Notes: generated by a model not told the origin, from the letters alone. Positions 1-9,920 are shown, counted from the stretch's first letter. The stretch is DNA of 64,000 nt from Bacteroidetes bacterium UBA1312 (GCA_002307135.1 DBTQ01000010.1:179799-243798), one strand, 5' to 3'. Translations and numbers: made by a program.

Positions 1-1610
1 ACAATTTTATTTTCAGTGCTATCTGTGTCCACACAAAAATATCCTTTACGCATAAATTGAAAATGTGCACCGATAGCCGCCTTTGATAAAGATGGTTCAA
101 TCATCACACGAGGTAAAACATGCATGGATGCTGCATTGATATGGTCTTTAAAATCACCTTCAGCATTTGCCGGATCTTCAACCGTAAATAATCGATCGTA
201 AATACGCACTTCTGCCTGGTGTGCATGTATAGCACTTACCCAATGGATAACGCCTTTAACATGTATTCCGCTCGTATCACTTCCACTTTTGCTGTCGGGC
301 ATATAAGTACAGTGTATTTCTGTAATAGTTCCATTTTCATCCTTTTCAAAACTATCACACTTGATGATGTACGCATGTTTTAGACGAACTGAAAGACCCG
401 GACCTAGTCTAAAGAATTTTTTCGCGGGCTCTTCCATAAAGTCATCGCGTTCGATCCATAGTTCTTTTCCAAAAGGTAATAAACGTGTTCCTGCGTGTTC
501 GTCTTCTGTATTATTATCTGCAATTAATTGTTCCGTCTGTCCATCAGGGTAATTTGTAATAATAACTTTTACCGGATCTAAAACCGCCATTACACGGTTC
601 GCTGTTTTATTTAATTGCTCTCTGACACAAAATTCTAAGACACCGATATCAACAAGATTTTCTCGCTTGGCAACTCCTATTGTATCGCAAAATTGACGGA
701 TAGCAACAGCAGGATAGCCACGGCGACGCATACCGCTAATGGTAGGCATACGCGGATCATCCCATCCTGTAACATGTTTTTCATTAACGAGTTGTAGTAA
801 TTTTCTTTTACTCGTAATCATATAGCTCACACTACGTCGTGCAAACTCATATTGGTGAGAAGGGAAAATTTCCAATTGTTGAATAAACCAATCGTATAAT
901 GGACGATGATGTATGAACTCAAGTGTACAAATAGAATGGGTAATCTCTTCGATACTGTCGCTCTGGCCATGTGCAAAATCATACATCGGGTAGATACACC
1001 ATTTGTTGCCGGTACGGTGATGTGCAACATGTTTGATCCGGTATATAATCGGATCGCGAAGTAATAAATTAGGATGCGTCATATCTATTTTGGCACGCAA
1101 TACTTTTGCTCCATCAGGATATTTGCCTGCACGCATGTCGGCAAAAAGCAATAAATTTTCTGCTATGCTTCGTTCACGAAAAATACTGTTGATTCCAGGT
1201 TTGCCGATGTCTCCTTTTTGTGCCGCCATTTCTTCCGCAGAAGAATCATCGACATAAGCAACGCCTTTTTGTATCAGTTTTACAGCAAAGTTGTATAGTT
1301 GTTCAAAATAATCGGAAGCATATAATTCATTAGCCCACTCGAAACCTAACCAGCGCACATCAGCTTTAATACTATCGACATACTCTGTTTCTTCAGTAGA
1401 TGGATTGGTATCGTCAAATCTTAGGTTGCATAACCCATTGTATTTTTTTGCGAGCCCAAAATTGAGGCATATCGAAGATGCATGACCTATATGTAAATAG
1501 CCGTTGGGCTCGGGAGGGAAACGTGTATGTATTCTGCCGTTGTTAATACCGGCAGCAATGTCATTTTCTATAATTTCTTCTAAAAAATTTAATGATTTTT
1601 CTTCGCTCAT
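1..1610 (-). CDS. glnS: Glutaminyl-tRNA synthetase (C-terminal end cut by window)
   Basis: Translating the minus strand from the ATG at 1608-1610 gives an open frame of about 536 codons that leaves the window at base 1, so it lacks a stop codon here. The class I signature HIGH is at residues 40-43 inside PPEPNGYLHIGH, and an ITSKRKL stretch near residue 266 is the KMSKS loop in the form seen in GlnRS. The FDDTNPSTEE segment is also typical of the GlnRS/GluRS family. E. coli GlnRS has 554 residues, so only about 20 should be missing. It charges tRNA-Gln with glutamine in the cytoplasm. It is a housekeeping gene and marks this side as chromosome. Confidence 0.95.
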   Translation of the reverse strand, partial: MSEEKSLNFLEEIIENDIAAGINNGRIHTRFPPEPNGYLHIGHASSICLNFGLAKKYNGLCNLRFDDTNPSTEETEYVDSIKADVRWLGFEWANELYASDYFEQLYNFAVKLIQKGVAYVDDSSAEEMAAQKGDIGKPGINSIFRERSIAENLLLFADMRAGKYPDGAKVLRAKIDMTHPNLLLRDPIIYRIKHVAHHRTGNKWCIYPMYDFAHGQSDSIEEITHSICTLEFIHHRPLYDWFIQQLEIFPSHQYEFARRSVSYMITSKRKLLQLVNEKHVTGWDDPRMPTISGMRRRGYPAVAIRQFCDTIGVAKRENLVDIGVLEFCVREQLNKTANRVMAVLDPVKVIITNYPDGQTEQLIADNNTEDEHAGTRLLPFGKELWIERDDFMEEPAKKFFRLGPGLSVRLKHAYIIKCDSFEKDENGTITEIHCTYMPDSKSGSDTSGIHVKGVIHWVSAIHAHQAEVRIYDRLFTVEDPANAEGDFKDHINAASMHVLPRVMIEPSLSKAAIGAHFQFMRKGYFCVDTDSTENKI

Positions 1611-1666
1611 AACTTCGTATTGTAACAGGGCAAATATAGTACTAGTTGCCTGTTCGTTTTTATTGA

Positions 1667-3232
1667 TTATTTCACCCTCAGTTTTTGACCGATTTTAATA
1701 CCATCGAAATCAAGGTTATTCCATGCTCTCAATTGAGTCATTTTAATATTATATTTCTGAGCAATACTATAACCTGTATCTCCTTTTTGCACTGTATGGT
1801 ACTGAGGATTATCGTTTTTCTCTTCCTGTCCCGCTACAGTTGGTTGCGCCTCTTTGTTTTGTGCAACTGCAATGCCATCGCTACTGATTTTTACATTAGA
1901 CTTTGGTGCTACATTGGCATAAACAGCTTTATCCAATTTAGCTTTTAGCTTAACCAATTCATCTTGTGGCTCTTCCGGTTTTACAGCCTCTATCGGTTTC
2001 GCAACTGCTTTTTGTTCTTCTATTTTATTTACCTGCGATTGTTGCGCTTGGTCAATTTCTTTCTTTATTGGTACTTCTTCAGGCGGTGGTGCTTCCGCTC
2101 CATAACCAATAGCGACTTCGTTTTCTTTTGTAATCTTTTGTGTAGGAATAAACTCTTCTTTGGCTATTGTCGTATTGTTAGCATTATTATTTTTACGCCG
2201 CTCTTGAGTAGTGCCGACTGCTGATGTGGTGATTAATGTTGTAGGTTTTTCACTAATCTGATCCTGCAAATGCAAAGCGGTACCAACAATAGGTTGCTCG
2301 TTTTGAGCCAACAAATTGAATGCCCTCAAATGGCGCGTGTTCATACCTTCATCCTGCGCTATTTGCTCCACAGTTTCTCCCGGCATTACTACATGCGTGT
2401 ATCGTGCTCCTCTTGGATTTTTTTTCTCCAGATAAATAACCATACTACGCTTCAACGGTTCATCTGCCAATTCATTTATTTCAAGCAATTTGGCATATCT
2501 GATATCATATTTAACTGCTTTATCCAGTAGCATTTCGCCTTTGCGGCAGTATATTGTATTAAGTCCATTTACTTGCTGTATTCCGGAAGCTTGGTTACCC
2601 ATTACTTTTTGCTCTGCCTGCCCCGCTATATCACTGATGCTTTTGGGTTGTTGGTCTGCTTCATTCGATATTTTTGCAGTTCTATCTGGAACAATTTCAT
2701 CCACTCTTTTTTGTTGCGCTGCCAAAGTGTATTGTTGTAGTTCAAAATCTTCAATTACTTTTATCAACTTCTGCGCATATTGTGGATTAGTGGCATAACC
2801 ACAACGTTTCAGCCCCTTTGCCCATGCGCTATAATTTGTTTGATCTAAGTCAAAAAGCATGGCATAACGCTGAGCTTTTTTAAGATAATCAGAGTGATCG
2901 GTATAAGATTCTTTTGCTGAGTTATATTTCCGAAAGCATTCATTAGGCGCATCATCAGTATGCGCAAAAGTAGCACCAGTCCACTCTTTTTTGCACTTAA
3001 TACCAAAATGATTATTTGCCTGAGTAGCTAATTCGCTTTCCCCAGCATTAGTTTCATAAATGCCTTGTGCAAGCGTAATGGCAGCAGGAATACCTGTACG
3101 CTGTTGCTCTTCAATAGCCCAATCTTTGTATTGTTGGACATATACATGAGCACGTTGTTCATAAGCACTATTTTGAGCAAACGAAACAGATGCTATCAAT
3201 AGTAAGCAAAGTGTGGCTAATTTTCTTTTCAT
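1667..3232 (-). CDS. Secreted glucosaminidase with LysM domains
   Basis: 521 residues with an N-terminal signal peptide (MKRKLATLCLLLIASVSFA). Residues about 30-165 form a glucosaminidase (GH73, FlgJ/LytD-like) domain with the motif TLAQGIYETNAGESELA, whose Glu is the expected catalytic acid. Three LysM-like segments follow, near residues 228-275, 283-328 and, most clearly, the C-terminal 477-521 (YHTVQKGDTGYSIAQKYNI). The linker at about 340-470 is rich in Glu, Lys, Gln and Pro. The domains predict periplasmic hydrolysis of the GlcNAc-MurNAc bond with LysM anchoring to peptidoglycan. The gene is 56 bp downstream of glnS and 11 bp from the methyltransferase gene. Confidence 0.88.
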   Translation of the reverse strand: MKRKLATLCLLLIASVSFAQNSAYEQRAHVYVQQYKDWAIEEQQRTGIPAAITLAQGIYETNAGESELATQANNHFGIKCKKEWTGATFAHTDDAPNECFRKYNSAKESYTDHSDYLKKAQRYAMLFDLDQTNYSAWAKGLKRCGYATNPQYAQKLIKVIEDFELQQYTLAAQQKRVDEIVPDRTAKISNEADQQPKSISDIAGQAEQKVMGNQASGIQQVNGLNTIYCRKGEMLLDKAVKYDIRYAKLLEINELADEPLKRSMVIYLEKKNPRGARYTHVVMPGETVEQIAQDEGMNTRHLRAFNLLAQNEQPIVGTALHLQDQISEKPTTLITTSAVGTTQERRKNNNANNTTIAKEEFIPTQKITKENEVAIGYGAEAPPPEEVPIKKEIDQAQQSQVNKIEEQKAVAKPIEAVKPEEPQDELVKLKAKLDKAVYANVAPKSNVKISSDGIAVAQNKEAQPTVAGQEEKNDNPQYHTVQKGDTGYSIAQKYNIKMTQLRAWNNLDFDGIKIGQKLRVK

Positions 3233-3243
3233 AATCGCATTTT

Positions 3244-3900
3244 TTATGCTACAGCTATCTTTCTCATAATGGTCAATCCATCTCTAAGCGGCAGAAGTAC
3301 TTTTTCAACTCTTTTGTCTTTTTTTATTTTCAAATTAAATGCGTGCATCGCTTTTGAATTTTTACATTGCTCGTTTTCGGGCAACATTACTGCACCTTCA
3401 AATAAAACATTATCAGCTATTATATACCCGCCTATAGGAATACTGTCAAATAGCATATCGTAATAAGTACTATAATTAGGTTTGTCAGCATCCAAAAATA
3501 CTAAATCAAACGTTTCATTTAATTGAGGTATGATGTCCATGGCCTTACCAAAGTGCATCGTCACCCGATCCTGTATCCCAGCTTTTTCAAAATATTGATG
3601 ACAAATATCTTCGAGTTCCTCATCAATATCTATAGTGTGCAAATGTCCCCCATCCTGTAATCCTTGCGCTAAACAAATAGCAGAATAACCGGTAAACGTG
3701 CCCAATTCCAGAATTCGTTTTGGGCGGATCATACAACTCAGCATTTGCAATAAATTACCTTGCAAATGTCCGGAAAGCATGACGGGCTGGCTCATCTTCA
3801 AATAGGTTTCTCTATTGAGCTCAGCCAACACAGGTAACTCGGGTGAGCTAAATGCATGTGCGTAATTATTCAATGCCACATCTACTAATATCTTTGTCAT
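3244..3900 (-). CDS. SAM-dependent O-methyltransferase, caffeoyl-CoA OMT/TrmR type
   Basis: 218 residues, the usual length of the family. The SAM-binding motif I is ELGTFTGYSAICLAQGL near residue 67. FDLVFLDADKPNY near residue 130 holds the metal-binding Asp residues, and a second metal site lies in YIIADNVLFEG. Bacterial relatives either methylate catechol-like small molecules or modify tRNA wobble uridine (TrmR). The sequence alone does not decide between these. It sits 5 bp from the LOG-family gene on the same strand, so the two are probably co-transcribed. Confidence 0.85.
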   Translation of the reverse strand: MTKILVDVALNNYAHAFSSPELPVLAELNRETYLKMSQPVMLSGHLQGNLLQMLSCMIRPKRILELGTFTGYSAICLAQGLQDGGHLHTIDIDEELEDICHQYFEKAGIQDRVTMHFGKAMDIIPQLNETFDLVFLDADKPNYSTYYDMLFDSIPIGGYIIADNVLFEGAVMLPENEQCKNSKAMHAFNLKIKKDKRVEKVLLPLRDGLTIMRKIAVA

Positions 3901-3905
3901 CTTTA

Positions 3906-4604
3906 CTAGAAATTGGGCTGAAGTTTATGGTGGGTATAAAATTCACGAACGTAGTTTACAATATCATCCGGATCATCAGATATTTTTATCATTTCCAAAT
4001 CGCCGGGGCTAATATTATTTTCTTCCATGAGCATTGTTTCTCGCATCCAGTCAAACAATCCTTTCCAATATGCGCTACCGACACAAATCATAGGTGTTTG
4101 TGTGAATTTCCGTGTCTGTATCAGGGTCGCCACTTCAAAAAATTCGTCCATTGTCCCCCAACCTCCAGGCATCATAATAAAGCATTGAGAATATTTGGTA
4201 AACATTACCTTGCGTACAAAAAAGTAGTCGAAATTCAGATTTTTGTCTTTATCAATATACTCGTTAGATGTTTGCTCAAATGGCAAATCAATATTCAAAC
4301 CAACAGAACGACCACCGGCCAATGCTGCACCTTTATTAGCTGCTTCCATTATACCAGGGCCACCACCTGAAATAACCCCAAAACCTTCTTGCGTAAGTTT
4401 TTGCGATATGTCAACCGCCAATTTGTAATATTTATTATCCGGATGGGTACGAGCTGAGCCAAATATAGAAACGCATGGACCAATTTTAGCAAGGTCTTCA
4501 AATCCTTGTACAAACTCTGCCATTATTTTAAAAATCTGCCAGCTGGAATGGGCTTTTGTTTCTGTCCAATCGCGCGATTTCAATCCGTGTGTAGGGTTAA
4601 TCAT
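3906..4604 (-). CDS. LOG-family protein (TIGR00730-type Rossmann fold)
   Basis: 232 residues. It carries the two family signatures: GGGPGIMEAANKGA near residue 78 and PGGWGTMDEFFE near residue 145, the PGGxGTxxE motif that binds nucleotide phosphate. Plant and bacterial LOG proteins are nucleoside 5'-monophosphate phosphoribohydrolases. Here that activity is inferred from the intact motif. The protein is cytoplasmic and has no signal peptide. It lies between the methyltransferase and transporter genes on the same strand with gaps of only 5 and 21 bp, so an operon is likely although no shared pathway is obvious. Confidence 0.85.
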   Translation of the reverse strand: MINPTHGLKSRDWTETKAHSSWQIFKIMAEFVQGFEDLAKIGPCVSIFGSARTHPDNKYYKLAVDISQKLTQEGFGVISGGGPGIMEAANKGAALAGGRSVGLNIDLPFEQTSNEYIDKDKNLNFDYFFVRKVMFTKYSQCFIMMPGGWGTMDEFFEVATLIQTRKFTQTPMICVGSAYWKGLFDWMRETMLMEENNISPGDLEMIKISDDPDDIVNYVREFYTHHKLQPNF

Positions 4605-4625
4605 TTATAGTTTATTATTAAAAAA

Positions 4626-6152
4626 TTAAGGCAAAATATTCGCTTCTTTTTTCATTTTGAAGGAACACAAAAATAAAAGACCAAACGTCAATGCTGCGTT
4701 AATAATCAGTAATTCGATACCAATTCTATAACCATGGAAGATTTGATCCGAAAACTGTAATATAGATTTAGTCATTTCAGGAGCCAATTTTATGGTTTTA
4801 AAATACCATTCTGCATTATTGACAAAATCAATCACTAGGGTAATCAGTAATGCAGCTAGGCATATAAAAAGTGGTAATTTCTCCGACACGTTTCGTTTCG
4901 TAAAAATACCGAATGAAAACAAACCCAATAATGGACCATAAGTAAAACCTGCTACTTTTAGCAAAATATCGATTAAGGAACCATTGTCTATAGAACGAAA
5001 AAAGAATATACACAACAGAAAAAGAACTGCAAATGAAATATGTACCATATGCCGCACTTGTGCACGTTTCTGTTCTTTCCATTCAATTCTTCTTTTGAGC
5101 CCTAGAATATCAATACAAAAAGATGATGTAAGGGCTGTTAATGCTCCGTCGGCACTAGGGAATAACGCGGAGATAAGCCCAATTAAAAATATGACCGTAA
5201 TAAAAAAGGGTAAACCAGTGTTGACTGCAATGCTTGGAAATAGATTGTCGCCCTGAACATTCAATCCTTTAGCAGCAGCATATAGTGTGAGTAATGCACC
5301 TAATAGCAAGAAAATAAATACAACTACCATTTGTACGAAACCAAAAAGCAGCATGTTTTTTTGTGCATCTTTAAGATTGCTAACACTGATATTTTTTTGC
5401 ATCATTTCCTGATCCAGTCCTGTCATAGCAATAGTAATAAATGCCCCACCAACTAATTGTTTCAAAAAGAAATTAGGCTTCATGGCGTCTGTTGCAAATA
5501 CTCGTGTGTAGTTTTGTGCAGCCATGTGCTGCCATGCAGCTGATATATTAAAGTTCAATTCACGCATCATATATCCTACACATATTACCAGAGCCAGCAA
5601 CATAAATGTAGTTTGTAAAGTATCTGTCCAAACGATTGTTTTTACACCTCCTCTAAATGTATAGAGTAATATCAATACCAGTATCAGTATTGAGGTTACT
5701 TCAAAGGAAATACCCATGCCTTCAAGCACGAATTTTTCCAACACTTTAATGACTAAGTAAAGCCTCAATGTGGCGCCAAGTGTACGGGAAAGTATAAAAA
5801 ATAAAGAACCTGTTTTATAGGCTGTAAAACCTAAACGTTTTTCTAAATAGGTATAAATAGAGGTTAATTGCATCTTATAATACAAAGGCAATAAGATATA
5901 CGCTACCACAAAATAGCCCAGCCAATAACCAATAGCTACCTGGAAATATTCAAAGCCTTTAGTAGCAACCGTACCGGGAACAGAAATGAAAGTCATTCCT
6001 GAGAGCGAAGTCCCTATCATGCCAAATGACACCAGCATCCAGTTGGATTTGCGATTGCCAATAAAAAATGAGTCGTTATTGGAATGTCGGGAGGTATAAA
6101 AAGCAATACCAAGCAATAATGCGAAATAAGCTAAAATAATGGCGATGAGCAT
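4626..6152 (-). CDS. Sodium:solute symporter family transporter
   Basis: 508 residues, almost entirely hydrophobic with about 13 predicted membrane helices. The start MLIAIILAYFALLLGIAFYT and the early segment GMIGTSLSGMTFISVPG are typical of the SSS (SLC5-like) family. GLISALFPSADGALTAL near residue 325 corresponds to the conserved sodium-site helix. The substrate cannot be told from sequence. It is the first gene of the 6152-to-3244 transcription group. Confidence 0.85.
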   Translation of the reverse strand: MLIAIILAYFALLLGIAFYTSRHSNNDSFFIGNRKSNWMLVSFGMIGTSLSGMTFISVPGTVATKGFEYFQVAIGYWLGYFVVAYILLPLYYKMQLTSIYTYLEKRLGFTAYKTGSLFFILSRTLGATLRLYLVIKVLEKFVLEGMGISFEVTSILILVLILLYTFRGGVKTIVWTDTLQTTFMLLALVICVGYMMRELNFNISAAWQHMAAQNYTRVFATDAMKPNFFLKQLVGGAFITIAMTGLDQEMMQKNISVSNLKDAQKNMLLFGFVQMVVVFIFLLLGALLTLYAAAKGLNVQGDNLFPSIAVNTGLPFFITVIFLIGLISALFPSADGALTALTSSFCIDILGLKRRIEWKEQKRAQVRHMVHISFAVLFLLCIFFFRSIDNGSLIDILLKVAGFTYGPLLGLFSFGIFTKRNVSEKLPLFICLAALLITLVIDFVNNAEWYFKTIKLAPEMTKSILQFSDQIFHGYRIGIELLIINAALTFGLLFLCSFKMKKEANILP

Positions 6153-6233
6153 GAATCAATATTTAGGAATGTTTAGAACACAGCGCTAGCTGCTAAAACC
6201 CAAAGTGCAATATTCGGAAATAAAAAGTAAAAT

Positions 6234-6263
6234 GGCTTTGCTCTTTTGAAAGAGAACAAAGCC
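6234..6263 (-). terminator. Hairpin terminator after the outer-membrane gene
   Basis: An inverted repeat with arms GGCTTTG / CAAAGCC plus an inner CTCTTT / AAAGAG stem. On the minus strand it is followed by a T-rich tract. It lies 30 bp downstream of the stop at 6293. Confidence 0.65.
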
Positions 6264-6292
6264 AGCTCATTATTTTTTGTTCTTTTATTTTT

Positions 6293-6898
6293 TTAAAAAC
6301 CTACCAATACGCCGAAACGAACATCAATCTGATTGCCATAGATGCTGTATTTATCTTGCAATGCGTCATATACTATTGTCGCCACAAAAGAAGTACGGTC
6401 ACTAATAGGTTGCTTAAAGCCTACACCTAACAACAAGCTGGGGCCTGCAACAGATTTTTTTATATATTGACCTGTGTTAGGGTCGCCCTCATAATAATCG
6501 TAACTATTAATCTCCGGTTCTAATTGGACAAAAATATTTTGCCATACAAAATACCGAGCCCAAATACTAGCCGTATAAACATTTTGAGTAAAAACATTCG
6601 ATACCCCTAATGGTAAATAAGAGGGGTCAATTTCTTCTCTTTTAAAAGTGTAACCGATTTTTACACCGGCAGAAAAATGATCTGTAAAACGATAACCAAG
6701 TATTGGCGCAATACCAACATTTAAATAAGTACCCAAATTTAATCGTATATCACCGCCCAAAATAAGTTTATCTCTATCAAAACCTGTTTTTTTCATTTGT
6801 TTTCTAGGTTTGATCCTTCCACTACTATTATACACTTCCTGTGCTTGAGCAGATCCAGCCGCTAGGCATATTAAAATTGCAATTACAAGCCTTTTCAT
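6293..6898 (-). CDS. Outer-membrane beta-barrel protein of unknown role
   Basis: 201 residues. Residues 1-20 are a Sec signal peptide ending AGSAQAQ. The rest alternates polar and hydrophobic residues with many Gly, Tyr and Phe, as in small outer-membrane barrels (for example DKLILGGDIRLNLGTYLNVGIAP and the closing RFGVLVGF). The final Phe is usual for barrels assembled by the BAM complex. No enzyme motif is seen. It is flanked by its own terminator and a possible promoter, so it is probably monocistronic. Confidence 0.75.
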   Translation of the reverse strand: MKRLVIAILICLAAGSAQAQEVYNSSGRIKPRKQMKKTGFDRDKLILGGDIRLNLGTYLNVGIAPILGYRFTDHFSAGVKIGYTFKREEIDPSYLPLGVSNVFTQNVYTASIWARYFVWQNIFVQLEPEINSYDYYEGDPNTGQYIKKSVAGPSLLLGVGFKQPISDRTSFVATIVYDALQDKYSIYGNQIDVRFGVLVGF

Positions 6899-6932
6899 TA
6901 CTTAAAAAGTTTTGATTAAATTTTATTCCTTA

Positions 6933-6940
6933 CGAAGTTA
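6933..6940 (-). promoter_or_regulatory. Possible -7 element for the outer-membrane gene
   Basis: Minus-strand TAACTTCG matches 7 of 8 positions of the Bacteroidota -7 consensus TAnnTTTG, 35 bp before the start codon. No convincing TTTG at -33 is seen, so this is tentative. Confidence 0.35.
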
Positions 6941-7000
6941 TAGGAAAATCGTAAAAACAGCGCAGCAATAACGAATAACTAACTGTTTTAACAGTTCTCT

Positions 7001-9244
7001 TTATTTTCCAAATTTCTTTTTTAATGCACTCAAAGCATCATTAATACTCACTTCCTTTTCCGGCTGAGGTTTTGAAAAATCTTTCCTCGAGGGTTGCTGT
7101 TGAGTTTTGGCCTTTCTCGGTCCTGCTTCCTGTGTTTCTTTAATAGACAGCGCAATTCTTTTTCGGGCAATATCCACTTCTGTGACTTTTACCATCACCG
7201 GCTGATTGAGTTTCAACACCTCATTGGGATCCGTGATATAAGTATGGGATATTTCCGATATGTGCACGAGTCCATCCTGTTTGACTCCAATATCTACAAA
7301 AGCACCAAAGCGGGTAATGTTGGTGACAATACCAGGCACTACCATACCCGCCGATACATCTTCAATACTATATATAGCTGCAAATTCAAAAGCCTGTACT
7401 TCACTACGAGGATCGAGTCCCGGTTTCTTCAATTCCTTTATAATATCTTGTATCGAATGTGCGCCAATAGTTTCGCTTACGTATTGATTCGCAACAATAT
7501 TTTTGAGCAAAGTCTCATTACCGATCAATGATTTTACATCTGTATTCAAATCTTTAGCCATTTGTTCAATAACGGCATAAGATTCAGGATGCACGGCACT
7601 TTCATCTAGTGGATTGTCTCCTTCTTTGATGCGTAAAAATCCGGCACATTGCTCATAAGCTTTATTGCCCAAGCGTGGCACTTTCAACAATTGTTTTCTA
7701 TTTTTAAAGCGGCCAATTTCATTGCGATAGGTCACAATATTTTCCGCAATAGAAGGTCCAATACCACTTACATAGCTCAACAAGTGCTTGCTTGCAGTGT
7801 TCAAATTTACACCTACTAAATTCACACAACTTTCTACAGTCTGATCCAATCTATCTTTAAGCCTCACCTGATTTACATCATGTTGGTACTGCCCCACCCC
7901 TATACTTTTAGGATCGATTTTCACCAATTCTGCCAAAGGATCCATCAATCGTCGTCCGATACTTACCGAACCTCTAACTGTAATGTCTTGTTCCGGAAAT
8001 TCATCACGAGCAATTTCAGATGCACTATAAATAGATGCACCGTCTTCATTGACTAAAAAAACCGGTAAGTTTAATTTTAAACCTTTAATAAATTGTTCCG
8101 TTTCGCGGCCTGCTGTACCATCGCCAATAGCAAATGCCTGAATATTATATTCCTGAACTAAAGTGCGAATTTTATGCTCTGCATCGGCAAGTTTAAAATT
8201 CTTTTCATGGATATAAATAAGTTCCGTCTTTTTCAGTTCACCCTTCTCATCCAAGCAAACAACTTTACAACCGGTACGGTAACCTGGGTCGATGGCCAAT
8301 ATACGCTTACTACCTAATGGCGATGAAAGCAACAACTGGCGTAAGTTTTCAGAAAATACATTGATGGCTTCTTCATCAGCTTTTGTCTTGAGTGACATTC
8401 TGAATTCACTTTCCAGACTTGGCTGCAACATTCTGCGATAAGCATCTTTAACAGCTTTCTTTACATGTTCGGAAGCTTCATTGCTGGCTTTTACGTATAA
8501 AGGTTCTATTTTCTCCAACGCGACTTCTTCTACCGGAGCTATTTCCATCCGTAACATCCCTTCCATAAATCCACGCATAATAGCCAACATCCGATGTGAT
8601 GGAATTTTGGATACCGGTTCAGAAAATTCGAAATAATCTTTGTATTTCACCCCTTCCATTTCCTTATCTGCAAGAACTTTGCTCTGCACTGTTGCTGTAT
8701 GCTCAAACAAATAGCGCATTTTAGCGCGCACTTCTGCATCTTCATTGACCAGCTCAGCAATAATATCGCGCGCACCTTGCAATGCATCTTCAGGTGATTT
8801 GATAATATCTGTTACATAAGACTTTGCTTCTTCGATCGGGCTCGCATTATTTTGTTCCAAAAGGAATAAGGCTAATGGTTCCAACCCGTTTTCACGAGCT
8901 GTTTGTGCTTTTGTTTTACGTTTAGGCTTATAAGGTAAATAAATATCTTCGAGTTGATGAAGCGTCGTAGCAGTATCAATTTTTGCCTGCAGCGCGTCCG
9001 TCATTTTACCTTGTTCTGTAATTGTCTTTTCGATAAAAGTCTTTCGTTCCGAAAATTCTTTTTGAAATTTTGCTTCTTCCTGAATATTTTGGATTTGTAC
9101 CTCATCCAACGCACCTGTCTTATCTTTACGATAACGGGCAATAAAAGGAATGGTAGCGCCTTCTGCCAGAAGTTCTAAAACAGAAGCTACATCCTGTTGT
9201 CTGAGATTAAGTTTTGCGGAAACACTTGGTGCAAATTCGAGCAT
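7001..9244 (-). CDS. tex: Tex-type RNA-binding transcription accessory protein
   Basis: 747 residues, close to the usual 720-780 of Tex. In order it shows the helical N-terminal region (NLRQQDVASVLELLAEGATIPFIARYRKD, the family hallmark), a YqgF/RNase H-like domain beginning RILAIDPGYRTGCKVV near residue 316, helix-hairpin-helix segments (YVSGIGPSIAENIV), and a C-terminal S1 domain at about 632-703 (GIVTNITRFGAFVDIGVKQDGLVHISE). The tail is Lys- and Gln-rich. Tex binds nucleic acid and influences transcription. The gene is divergent from the HEAT-like gene across a 115-bp gap. Confidence 0.95.
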   Translation of the reverse strand: MLEFAPSVSAKLNLRQQDVASVLELLAEGATIPFIARYRKDKTGALDEVQIQNIQEEAKFQKEFSERKTFIEKTITEQGKMTDALQAKIDTATTLHQLEDIYLPYKPKRKTKAQTARENGLEPLALFLLEQNNASPIEEAKSYVTDIIKSPEDALQGARDIIAELVNEDAEVRAKMRYLFEHTATVQSKVLADKEMEGVKYKDYFEFSEPVSKIPSHRMLAIMRGFMEGMLRMEIAPVEEVALEKIEPLYVKASNEASEHVKKAVKDAYRRMLQPSLESEFRMSLKTKADEEAINVFSENLRQLLLSSPLGSKRILAIDPGYRTGCKVVCLDEKGELKKTELIYIHEKNFKLADAEHKIRTLVQEYNIQAFAIGDGTAGRETEQFIKGLKLNLPVFLVNEDGASIYSASEIARDEFPEQDITVRGSVSIGRRLMDPLAELVKIDPKSIGVGQYQHDVNQVRLKDRLDQTVESCVNLVGVNLNTASKHLLSYVSGIGPSIAENIVTYRNEIGRFKNRKQLLKVPRLGNKAYEQCAGFLRIKEGDNPLDESAVHPESYAVIEQMAKDLNTDVKSLIGNETLLKNIVANQYVSETIGAHSIQDIIKELKKPGLDPRSEVQAFEFAAIYSIEDVSAGMVVPGIVTNITRFGAFVDIGVKQDGLVHISEISHTYITDPNEVLKLNQPVMVKVTEVDIARKRIALSIKETQEAGPRKAKTQQQPSRKDFSKPQPEKEVSINDALSALKKKFGK

Positions 9245-9278
9245 GAAAAATTCTTATTTCTATTGATTGTAAGGATTG

Positions 9279-9286
9279 CGAAAGTA
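9279..9286 (-). promoter_or_regulatory. Possible -7 element for tex
   Basis: Minus-strand TACTTTCG matches 7 of 8 positions of TAnnTTTG, 35 bp before the tex start. No clear -33 partner is seen. Confidence 0.35.
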
Positions 9287-9342
9287 GGGAAATTTGAAGT
9301 CTTTTCAGGTAGATTTTCTATTAAAAAAATGATTAAAAACTG

Positions 9343-9350
9343 CAACTTTG
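9343..9350 (+). promoter_or_regulatory. Possible -7 element for the HEAT-like gene
   Basis: CAACTTTG differs from TAnnTTTG only at the first base and lies 10 bp before the ATG at 9360. This would give a nearly leaderless transcript, so the call is weak. Confidence 0.3.
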
Positions 9351-9359
9351 TTGCCATAA

Positions 9360-9890
9360 ATGATACTACGGGAAGAAATAATAAAAGAACATTCCAAGGC
9401 GCAGGCCTTGCAAATAGCTGAATGGATTGGTCATGATCAAAAACGTCTAAATGAACTTATTGCGCTCTTTTTGACGGATGAATACCGGGTGGTACAGCGT
9501 GCAGCATGGATAATCAGTATGGTTGCCCAAAAATACCCACAACTGATTGTTGTACACTTACCTATAATGTTGACTCGTTGTGAAGAATCTGGCTTACCTG
9601 TGGCTGTAAAACGAAATGTAATACGTATTTTACAGCACATTGAAATTCCTGAAAGTGTACAAGGTACTGCAATGAATTTATGTTTTCAATTACTGAGTGA
9701 TCCTAAAGAAACTGTTGCCGTTCGTTGTTTTTCCATGAGTGTTCTGGCTGAATTATCGCTACATTACCCCGAAATAAAGCAAGAATTGAGTTGCATTATT
9801 AAAGACGCATTACAATACGAACAAGTTAGTGCCGGATTCAAAGCAAGGGCTAAAAAAGTTTTGCATCAAATAAGTGTCAAACAGAAATAA
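9360..9890 (+). CDS. HEAT-repeat-like cytoplasmic protein, function unknown
   Basis: 176 residues, with no signal peptide or membrane segment. The chain is a series of paired helices such as DEYRVVQRAAWIISMVAQKYP and AVKRNVIRILQHIEIPE. The spacing and the R-A-A-W, V-K-R-N and V-R-C-F elements resemble HEAT/armadillo repeats, as in PBS-lyase-type scaffolds. Such folds usually bind a partner protein. No catalytic motif is present and I do not recognise a named family. The gene is divergent from tex and convergent with the NlpC/P60 gene, with a shared hairpin just after its stop. Confidence 0.7.
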   Translation: MILREEIIKEHSKAQALQIAEWIGHDQKRLNELIALFLTDEYRVVQRAAWIISMVAQKYPQLIVVHLPIMLTRCEESGLPVAVKRNVIRILQHIEIPESVQGTAMNLCFQLLSDPKETVAVRCFSMSVLAELSLHYPEIKQELSCIIKDALQYEQVSAGFKARAKKVLHQISVKQK

Positions 9891-9920
9891 TAAATGCCGA
9901 CCCTTAAGAGCCGGCATTTA
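9891..9920. terminator. Bidirectional hairpin between convergent genes
   Basis: Perfect 9-bp arms TAAATGCCG / CGGCATTTA with a 12-base loop, followed by T/A-rich sequence on each side. It serves the plus-strand gene ending at 9890 and the minus-strand gene ending at 9940. Confidence 0.75.
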